This document shows, in pieces, positions 57,904-64,000 of a stretch of 64,000 nucleotides of DNA (positions are counted from its first letter, which is position 1; each line of letters opens with the position of its first letter). A program made the position numbers and the translations under genes. Source of the DNA: Pseudomonas fuscovaginae SE-1 (lineage in GTDB: Bacteria > Pseudomonadota > Gammaproteobacteria > Pseudomonadales > Pseudomonadaceae); NCBI RefSeq assembly GCF_000364705.1, contig NZ_AQOH01000287.1:1-64000 (forward strand). The letters are read 5' to 3'. Under the pieces are notes generated by a model. It made no database searches. It worked only from the letters and a program-made list of their open reading frames with translations, and was not told the DNA's origin.

Positions 57904-58221
57904 ATGACCTCTGTAGCTGACGCCGTTGCAAAGATGCAATCCAAGTTCAACCCGGCCGCCGCCGCCGGACTGGACCTGGTTTTCGGTTTTGACATCACCG
58001 ACGAAAACAAATCCTACGCACTGATCGTCAAGGACGGCACCTGCGCACTGGAAGAAGGCAAGAACGACGACGCCAACGTGACCCTGATCATGGACAGCGA
58101 GACCCTGAAGGGCCTGACCACCGGCGAAACCGACGGCATGCAGGCGTTCATGGGCGGCAAGCTGCGCGTCGAGGGCGACATGATGCTGTCGATGAAGCTG
58201 AGCGAGCTGTTCCCGGTCTGA
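57904..58221 (+). CDS. SCP2 sterol/lipid-carrier domain protein
   Basis: This 105-residue protein consists only of an SCP2 fold: GLDLVFGFDITDENKSYALIV, DANVTLIMDSETLKGLTTGE and a C-terminal amphipathic helix (GDMMLSMKLSELFPV). Bacterial members bind acyl chains or lipids. An AAAGGATC ribosome-binding site precedes the ATG. A shared terminator follows at 58247. Confidence 0.92.
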   Translation: MTSVADAVAKMQSKFNPAAAAGLDLVFGFDITDENKSYALIVKDGTCALEEGKNDDANVTLIMDSETLKGLTTGETDGMQAFMGGKLRVEGDMMLSMKLSELFPV

Positions 58222-58246
58222 TACCGCCGGCACCACGCTTCAAGAC

Positions 58247-58272
58247 AAAAGCCAGGGATTTCCCTGGCTTTT
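58247..58272. terminator. Bidirectional intrinsic terminator
   Basis: AAAAGCCAGGGA and TCCCTGGCTTTT are perfect 12-bp arms around two T residues, between the SCP2 gene and the convergent peptide transport operon. It can terminate both. Confidence 0.93.
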
Positions 58273-58294
58273 GCGTTTCATCCAAGCTCGCCGA

Positions 58295-59830
58295 TCAGTT
58301 GCTGGCGACCTTGTCGTCCTTCTTCACCGTCTCTTCCAACGAGAAACGCCCCAGCGGGTTCTGCTGGAAGTGCTCGATGTTCTTGCGCGAGATGTTGATG
58401 TAGGGACTGTAGTACAGGTCGATCCAGTTGACGTCGGCCTTGGCCATCTTCTGCAGGTCGACGTACATCTGCTGACGCTTGGCCGGGTCGCTCTCGATAC
58501 GCGCCGCCGCCACCAGTTCCTTGACCTTCTCGTTGCGGTAGCCGGTCATGTAGTTGTTGTTGGTGTCGTGACCGAGGACGAAGGTGGTCTTCTGGTCGGC
58601 GTCGAGGATGTCGTTGGTCCAGTACATCACCGACAGGTCATAGGCGCCGTCGATCAGCATCTGCCAGCTCTGGGTCGGGTCGACCTTCTGCAGGTTGGCG
58701 GTGACGCCGACCTTGGCCAGTTGCTGCTGGACCATGACCGCGATCTGCTCGTCGGCCTCGTTGCCGGCGTTGACCACGTAGTTGAGCTTGAGGTCCTTGG
58801 CGCCCGCCTCGGCCAGCAGTTTCTTCGCCTTCTCGGGATCATACGGACGCTGCAGGTTGTCCGCGTAATGATACTGGCCGCCCTTGGGAATGTAGGAATA
58901 GGCCACGGTGCCCTTGCCGAAGGTCACGGTATTGACCAGCGACTTCTTGTCGATCGCGTAGTCCAGTGCTTCACGCACCTGCTGCTTGGCCAGCTCGCCA
59001 TGGGCGTGGTTGATCAGCAGGTGGTCTTCACGGGTCGACGGGTCGAGGTGCACCACCAGGTTCTTGTCCTTCTGCAGGGCATCGACCCGCGAGAACGGTA
59101 CGAAGATCGCCGAGTCCAGCTCACCGGCCTGGACTTTCAGCATGCGCGTGTTGTCATCGGGGATGGAGATCCACTCCACGCCGTCGAGGCTGACGCTGCC
59201 GGCCTGCCAGAAGTCCGGGTTCTTCTCCAGTACCACGCGGTCGCCGCGGATCCACTCCTTGACAGTGAAGGCACCGGATACCACCGGCTTCTCGGCATAG
59301 GCATCCTCGCCCATCTTCTCGATAGCCTTCTGCGACAGCACCGAGGCGGTCGGCGAAGCCAGCTGCGACACGAATGGCATGGACGGGGTCTTGAGGGTCA
59401 CCACCAGGGTTTGTGGGTCCTTGGCTTCGGCCTTGTCGATCAGCTTGAAGGAGTCGCTCCACAGCGAAGCCTTGTTGTCACGGATACGCAGCAGGCTGAA
59501 GGCCGCATCGCTGGCGGTGATCGGCGAACCGTCGGAGAACTTCGCCGCGCGCAGCTTGAAGGTATAGGCCAGGCCATCCGGCGAGACCGACCAGGACTCC
59601 GCCAGGCCCGGCTGCAGCTCGACGCCAGCCTTGTCGACCCGCACCAGGGTGTCATAGACGTTGGCGAATACCCAGGTATCGCGGTTTTGCGCACTCTTGA
59701 TCGGGTCGAAGGTGGTGCTGTCTTCCCGGCAACCGATGGTCAGCACGCCCGCGGCCTGTGCCACGCCCGCCGCCAGCGAGCAGACAGCCAGGGTGGCCGC
59801 GCTCAACAGTTTGAAGTGCCTGGATCTCAT
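58295..59830 (-). CDS. ABC peptide-type substrate-binding protein
   Basis: The 511-residue periplasmic binding protein (SBP_bac_5, DppA/OppA family) has a signal peptide (LLSAATLAVCSLAAGVAQA) and family blocks such as TFDPIKSAQNRDTWVFANVYDTL in part, WSVSPDGLAYTFKLR, and VREALDYAIDKKSLVN. It captures di/oligopeptides or a related solute and hands them to the two permeases. Unusually it is the last gene of its operon, overlapping the upstream ATPase by ATGA. Confidence 0.94.
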   Translation of the reverse strand: MRSRHFKLLSAATLAVCSLAAGVAQAAGVLTIGCREDSTTFDPIKSAQNRDTWVFANVYDTLVRVDKAGVELQPGLAESWSVSPDGLAYTFKLRAAKFSDGSPITASDAAFSLLRIRDNKASLWSDSFKLIDKAEAKDPQTLVVTLKTPSMPFVSQLASPTASVLSQKAIEKMGEDAYAEKPVVSGAFTVKEWIRGDRVVLEKNPDFWQAGSVSLDGVEWISIPDDNTRMLKVQAGELDSAIFVPFSRVDALQKDKNLVVHLDPSTREDHLLINHAHGELAKQQVREALDYAIDKKSLVNTVTFGKGTVAYSYIPKGGQYHYADNLQRPYDPEKAKKLLAEAGAKDLKLNYVVNAGNEADEQIAVMVQQQLAKVGVTANLQKVDPTQSWQMLIDGAYDLSVMYWTNDILDADQKTTFVLGHDTNNNYMTGYRNEKVKELVAAARIESDPAKRQQMYVDLQKMAKADVNWIDLYYSPYINISRKNIEHFQQNPLGRFSLEETVKKDDKVASN

Positions 59831-60840
59831 GCGTATAACTCCCTGTTAATCGATGTGGGGTTTGGGGTTTGCGACAGCGGTTGCTCGATCACGCAGCTGT
59901 AGCGCTGGTGCTCGAGCTGATGGGTCGGCGGCTGGGCCTCGGCACACACCGGCCGGGCCTGGCGGCAGCGCGGATGAAAGGCGCAGCCACTCGGGGCTTG
60001 CAGGGGACTCGGCGGCTCGCCGGGCAAGGGGTCGACGGGCAGGCGGCGCTCGGGGTCGATGTCGGGGATCGAGTCGATCAACGCCGCCGTATACGGATGC
60101 CGCGGCGCACCAAACACCGCCTCGACGCTGCCCTCCTCGACGATCTGGCCCAGGTACATCACCGCGACCCGGTCGCACAGGCGCCGGACGATTGCCAGGT
60201 CATGGGCGATGAACAGGATCGACAGGTTCAGGCGCTGACGCAGCTCCAGCAACAGGTTGACGATCTGCCCCTGGATCGACACGTCGAGTGCTGCCACGCA
60301 TTCATCGGCGACGATCAGCCGCGGCTCCACCGCCAGGGCCCGGGCGATGCCGACCCGCTGGCACTGTCCACCGCTGAGACTGCCCGGCTTGCGCCCGGCC
60401 AGCTCGGGACGCAGGCCGACCAGGGTCAGCAACTCCTCGACTCGCGCGGCAATCCGCTCGGGCGCCACCTTGCGCTGGACCCGCAGGACTTCGGCCAGTG
60501 TCTGGCCAATGCTCAGCCGCGGATTGAGTGCGGCATAAGGATCCTGAAAGATCATGGCGGTCTCGCGGCGCAGTCGCTCCAGCTCGATGCCGCGCCCCTG
60601 GGCAACGTCCACGCCCTCGAACAGGACCTGGCCCGCCGCAATGTCGTTGAGCCGCAGGATCGCCCGGCCCAGGCTGCTCTTGCCGCTGCCGGACTCGCCA
60701 ACCAGCCCCAGGGTCTCACCCGCGGCCAAGGTCAGCGAGACACCGTTGACCGCCCTCACCCATTGCCGCTTGAGGCCCAGCAGGCCACGGCCCTGGGCGG
60801 CAAAGTGCACATGCAGGTCCCTGACTTCGAGCAGACTCAT
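59827..60840 (-). CDS. Peptide ABC transporter ATPase (DppF/OppF-like)
   Basis: The 337-residue ATPase has Walker A GESGSGKSSLG, Q-loop MIFQDPYAALNPRLSIG, signature LSGGQCQRVGIARAL, Walker B LIVADECVAALDVS and the H-loop ILFIAHDLAIV. The oligo_HPY C-terminal extension with clustered cysteines (CAFHPRCRQARPVC) may hold an Fe-S cluster, as reported for Dpp-type ATPases. It overlaps both neighbours by ATGA and pairs with the second ATPase. Confidence 0.95.
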   Translation of the reverse strand: MSLLEVRDLHVHFAAQGRGLLGLKRQWVRAVNGVSLTLAAGETLGLVGESGSGKSSLGRAILRLNDIAAGQVLFEGVDVAQGRGIELERLRRETAMIFQDPYAALNPRLSIGQTLAEVLRVQRKVAPERIAARVEELLTLVGLRPELAGRKPGSLSGGQCQRVGIARALAVEPRLIVADECVAALDVSIQGQIVNLLLELRQRLNLSILFIAHDLAIVRRLCDRVAVMYLGQIVEEGSVEAVFGAPRHPYTAALIDSIPDIDPERRLPVDPLPGEPPSPLQAPSGCAFHPRCRQARPVCAEAQPPTHQLEHQRYSCVIEQPLSQTPNPTSINRELYA

Positions 60841-61820
60841 GGCTGGCCTCCGGACAACGGGTAATGACAGGCCACTCGCTGCCCCTGTCCGACAGCCCGC
60901 AGGTCCGGCAGGACCTCACGGCAACTGGCCCCCTGGGACTGGCAGCGTGGGTTGAAACGGCAGCCCGATGGCAGGTCGGCAAGCAGCGGTGGCTGGCCGC
61001 CAATGGTCCTCAGCGGCTCCTGGCTGGCACCGCCGGCCGGCTGGCAGGCCACCAGCCCCGCGGTGTAGGGGTGCCGTGGCCGCGCCAGCAACTCCTGCTT
61101 GCGCCCATGTTCGCAGAGCCGGCCGGCATACATCACGGCGATCGTGTCGCAAGTCTGCGCGACCACGCCCAGGTCGTGGGTGATCATGATCAACGACAGG
61201 CCACGCTGGTCACGCAGATCGAGCAGCAGACGCAGGATCTGCGCCTGCACCGTCACATCGAGGGCCGTGGTCGGCTCGTCGGCGATCAGCACCCTGGGCT
61301 CGCAGCCCAGTGCCACGGCGATCATCGCCCGCTGGCGCATGCCGCCGGAGAATTCGTGGGGGTAATTGTCGACCCGCCGCTGCGGGTCGGGGATCCCCAC
61401 CTGGCGCAACACTTCGATTGCCTGGGCCCGGGCCTCACGGCGCGAGCACTGCTGGTGCTGGCGGATGCCTTCGCCGATCTGCTCGCCGATGCGCATCAAG
61501 GGATCGAGATGGCTACTGGGATTCTGGAACACCATGCCGATCTGCCGACCGCGCATGGCGCGCATGCCTTTCTCGTCCAGCGCCAGCAGGTTCTGCCCGG
61601 CCAGGCGTACAGCGGTCCCCTCGATGCTCAGGCTGTTCGAAGGCAACAGACGCATCAGGGCCCGACAGGCCATGGTCTTGCCCGAGCCGCTTTCACCGAC
61701 CAGGCCGAGGATTTCACCTTCGGCCAGGTCGAAGGACAGTCGATCGACCAGGGTCAGCGGCGTTGTGCCGTCATGCGCCACCACACTGAGGTCCCGCACC
61801 TGCAACACCGGCGAACTCAT
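60837..61820 (-). CDS. Peptide ABC transporter ATPase (DppD/OppD-like)
   Basis: The ATG at 61820 overlaps the permease stop (ATGA) and gives 327 residues. Walker A GESGSGKTMACR, signature FSGGMRQRAMIAVAL, Walker B VLIADEPTTALDVT and H-loop LIMITHDLGVV are intact. The C-terminal cysteine cluster (CRFNPRCQSQGASC) is the oligo_HPY extension. It forms the heterodimeric motor with the adjacent ATPase. Confidence 0.95.
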   Translation of the reverse strand: MSSPVLQVRDLSVVAHDGTTPLTLVDRLSFDLAEGEILGLVGESGSGKTMACRALMRLLPSNSLSIEGTAVRLAGQNLLALDEKGMRAMRGRQIGMVFQNPSSHLDPLMRIGEQIGEGIRQHQQCSRREARAQAIEVLRQVGIPDPQRRVDNYPHEFSGGMRQRAMIAVALGCEPRVLIADEPTTALDVTVQAQILRLLLDLRDQRGLSLIMITHDLGVVAQTCDTIAVMYAGRLCEHGRKQELLARPRHPYTAGLVACQPAGGASQEPLRTIGGQPPLLADLPSGCRFNPRCQSQGASCREVLPDLRAVGQGQRVACHYPLSGGQP

Positions 61821-62674
61821 GTGCGCTCCCCCATGGCTTCGGCGACACCATCGGCCAACAGGCTGAAGCCCATGGCCAGGGTGACGATGGCAATCCCCGG
61901 AAACGTACAGATCCACCAGGCACTGGTGATCAGGCTCTGCCCTTCGGCGACCATGGTGCCCCACTCCGCGGTTGGCGGCTGCACGCCCAGCCCCAGATAA
62001 CTCACCGCCGCACCGTTGAGCAGTACCAGTACCGCATCGGACATGGCGAACACCACCGAGCTGAACAATGCGTTGGGCAGCAGGTGCCGAAACAGGATGC
62101 GCCCATGGCCGAACCCCAGGCTCCTGGCGGCCAGGGCGAAGTCACTGTGCTTGAGAATCAGGATCTGCGAGCGGATCAGTCGCGCATAGGACACCCACCC
62201 AACCAGGGCCATGGCGATGTAGAAGCTGGTCAGGCCAGGGCCGAGAATGGCCATGATCGCCAGCATCAGCACCAGGAACGGAAAGGCCAGGACGATATCG
62301 ATCAGGCGCATGCAGACGGTATCGAAGCGGCCCCCGATGTATCCGCACAGGGCACCGACCACGGTGCCGATCAGGAACGGGAAGATCACTCCGAGTACCG
62401 CCAGTTGCAGGTCGACCCGGGCGCCCCAGATCACCCGGGACAGCACGTCCCGGCCAAAATGGTCGGTACCGAACCAATGCGCTGCGCTCGGCGCCAGCAG
62501 GCGCACATCGGTGTTCTGCAGGATCGGATCGTAGGGCGCGATCCAGGGGGCGAAGATCGCCAGCAACAGCCAGCCACCGAGAATACCCAGCCCAAGGACC
62601 ATCGCCAGGCGGCCGTTGCCCAGCCGCAGGCCGAGAACGCTGCGCCGCAGGCCGATCGCCTGTGCGCCACTCAT
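61817..62674 (-). CDS. Peptide ABC transporter permease (DppC/OppC-like)
   Basis: This 285-residue inner-membrane permease has about six helices, the N-terminal GLGILGGWLLLAIFAPWIAPYDP segment (seen in part) typical of DppC, FGTDHFGRDVLSRVIWGAR, and the EAA loop near LAARSLGFGHGRILFRHLLP that contacts an ATPase. It overlaps its partners by ATGA on both sides. Confidence 0.95.
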   Translation of the reverse strand: MSGAQAIGLRRSVLGLRLGNGRLAMVLGLGILGGWLLLAIFAPWIAPYDPILQNTDVRLLAPSAAHWFGTDHFGRDVLSRVIWGARVDLQLAVLGVIFPFLIGTVVGALCGYIGGRFDTVCMRLIDIVLAFPFLVLMLAIMAILGPGLTSFYIAMALVGWVSYARLIRSQILILKHSDFALAARSLGFGHGRILFRHLLPNALFSSVVFAMSDAVLVLLNGAAVSYLGLGVQPPTAEWGTMVAEGQSLITSAWWICTFPGIAIVTLAMGFSLLADGVAEAMGERT

Positions 62675-63618
62675 TGGACTTTCACTCGCGGATCGATTGC
62701 CACAGTCGCCACGTCGGCCAGGAAATTGACCGCTACCGTCGCCAGGGCCAGCACCATCGCTACCCCCTGGACCACCATGTAGTCACGCCCGAAGATGCCA
62801 CGCACCAGCAATTGGCCGATACCCGGAATGGCGAACAGGCTTTCGATCACCACCGTGCTGCTGATCAGCCAGCCGATGTTCACCGCCAGCAGGTTGACCG
62901 TCGGCACCAGGGAGTTGGGCAGCACGTGCCGCCGCAGGATCGCCGCCTCTGAAAGGCCGCGCGCCCGGGCCGCGGTGACATGATCGGCCTGCAGCTCGGC
63001 CAGCATGCTCGCGCGCAGGTTGCGGACCAGTACCGAGGACAGGGCCAGGGCGATGGTCAGGCACGGCAAGGTCAGGTGATGCAGCTTGTCCAGCCAGGTA
63101 CGTCCATAGCCGGTCACCGGGAACCAGCCCAGTTGCACGCTGAACACCAGGATCAGCATGATTCCCAGCCAGAACGCCGGCACCCCGAGGCCACTGGTGG
63201 TGAACACCCGTACCAGGTTGTCGACCCAGCCTCCCTTGTGCCGCGCCGCCAGGGTTGCCAGCGGGATGGCGATCAACAGCGCGAGCACGACGCTACCCAG
63301 TACCAGGGTCAGTGTCGGCTCGATGCGGGTGGCGATCAGCTTCAGCGTATCGACCCGGTACTGGATCGACTGTCCCAGGTCGCCCTGCAGCAGGTTCTTG
63401 AGGAAATAGAAGTACTGCAGTGGCAGTGGCTGGTCGAGACCGAATTGTGCCCGGACATTGGCCAGTGCCTCAGGTGTGGTGCGCGACCCCAGCAACGCCC
63501 GCGCCGGATCCCCGGGAATCGAGCGGATCAGCACGAAGGTCACCAGGCTGATGCCGAACAACACCGGCAACAGTTGCAGGGGCCGGGTCAGGATGAAGCG
63601 GTAGCGCTGCAGATTCAT
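62671..63618 (-). CDS. Peptide ABC transporter permease (DppB/OppB-like)
   Basis: The 315-residue permease starts with the DppB-type leader (LQLLPVLFGISLVTFVLIRSIPGDPA read in part), followed by GLDQPLPLQYFYFLKNLLQGDLG and the EAA loop (TARARGLSEAAILRRHVLPN). Six helices are expected. It forms the channel with the DppC-like subunit and overlaps the hydrolase upstream by ATGA. Confidence 0.95.
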   Translation of the reverse strand: MNLQRYRFILTRPLQLLPVLFGISLVTFVLIRSIPGDPARALLGSRTTPEALANVRAQFGLDQPLPLQYFYFLKNLLQGDLGQSIQYRVDTLKLIATRIEPTLTLVLGSVVLALLIAIPLATLAARHKGGWVDNLVRVFTTSGLGVPAFWLGIMLILVFSVQLGWFPVTGYGRTWLDKLHHLTLPCLTIALALSSVLVRNLRASMLAELQADHVTAARARGLSEAAILRRHVLPNSLVPTVNLLAVNIGWLISSTVVIESLFAIPGIGQLLVRGIFGRDYMVVQGVAMVLALATVAVNFLADVATVAIDPRVKVQ

Positions 63619-64000
63619 GCAGCGCCCCGATGACGCCGCAGGAAGTCGAGCAGGACCGGGAAGTAGGCCTGGGGCTCCTCGTAGAACGGCATGTGGCTGC
63701 TGTTGGGGAACACGTGCAGTTCGACGTCCCTGAGCGAACGTTTCATTCGATAGGCGCAGGCCGGAGTGAGTTCGTCATGCTGGCCGGTGGTGATCAGGAC
63801 CGGCATTTCGAAGGCTTTCATCTCCTCGATGCGGTTCCAGTCCTTGAGATTGCCGATGTACAGGAACTCGTTGGGCCCCTGCATGGTTTCATAGGGCCCC
63901 ATGTTCCAGTCGCCCAGGGAGCGCTGTACCGGGGCGGGCCATTCGTCGAGACGGCAGACATGGCGATAGTTGAGCAAGGTGATCGCCGCCTGATACTGCG
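63615..64000 (-). CDS. Proline iminopeptidase-type alpha/beta hydrolase, N-terminus beyond window
   Basis: Only the C-terminal 128 codons lie in the window; the frame is open through base 64000. The visible catalytic acid (TGQHDELTP) and histidine (NSSHMPFYEEP) belong to the S33 proline-iminopeptidase family (also LDEWPAPVQRSLGDWNMGPY). The nucleophile should be in the missing part. Being first in a peptide-uptake operon, joined to dppB-like by ATGA, fits a role in cleaving imported N-terminal prolyl peptides. Confidence 0.85.
   Translation of the reverse strand, partial: QYQAAITLLNYRHVCRLDEWPAPVQRSLGDWNMGPYETMQGPNEFLYIGNLKDWNRIEEMKAFEMPVLITTGQHDELTPACAYRMKRSLRDVELHVFPNSSHMPFYEEPQAYFPVLLDFLRRHRGAA

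Overview
The window reads as chromosome of a fluorescent-group Pseudomonas. It is GC-rich and densely packed, with many ATGA/GTGA four-base gene overlaps. It carries REP/BIME palindromes of the pseudomonad type (13.6, 24.4 and 41.4 kb) and a typical gene set: PQQ glucose dehydrogenase, MexEF-OprN, Cti beside MetH, CbtAB-CobE-CobM, CysI-DUF934, SohB. I found no rRNA, tRNA, CRISPR array, insertion sequence or prophage. All calls come from reading the sequence; none was checked against a database.

Layout. 1-2445 (minus): a light/stress operon with a chalcone-isomerase-like secreted protein, a 37-residue peptide, a DUF6482 protein and an Fe-S type (6-4) photolyase/cryptochrome that runs off the left edge. 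2717-5134: Gcd, which oxidises glucose in the periplasm. 5298-7347: a DHA2-family exporter and a convergent SnoaL/DUF4440-like exported protein. 7523-12121: a four-gene phosphorelay (kinase, LuxR-type regulator, CHASE3 hybrid kinase, single-domain regulator) joined by four-base overlaps. 12139-17988 (minus): a soluble PAS-PAS chemoreceptor resembling BdlA, a Fur-controlled TonB receptor, and a NIT-domain chemoreceptor behind a likely ANR box. 18408-24277: mexE-mexF-oprN behind a MexT-type nod box. 24629-26659: a bestrophin-like channel and a HEAT/TPR protein.

26739-37171 is the most unusual signalling block. It holds a KaiC-type double ATPase and hybrid kinase on the plus strand, a single-domain regulator, then a minus-strand operon (large hybrid kinase, CheR, CheB without receiver domain, receiver-kinase), and a divergent single-domain regulator. 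An inverted repeat at 36700-36727 between the two divergent genes shares its heptamer with repeats in front of the photolyase operon, hinting at a shared regulator.

37309-39846: a cobalamin riboswitch leads CbtB, CbtA, CobE and CobM, supplying cobalt and corrin synthesis. B12-dependent MetH lies downstream at 44025-47735. In between are a Nudix hydrolase, NfuA, a 33-unit hexanucleotide array followed by a BIME, and the periplasmic cis-trans isomerase Cti. 47937-50828: a DUF2970 protein, a 37-residue membrane peptide and the sulfite reductase pair CysI-DUF934. 50945-55783: a 1612-residue LRR/NEL-type ubiquitin ligase candidate. 55897-58221: SohB, a histidine phosphatase and an SCP2 protein. 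58295-64000 (minus): a six-gene peptide uptake operon (iminopeptidase-like hydrolase, two permeases, two ATPases, binding protein) in which every junction is a four-base overlap.
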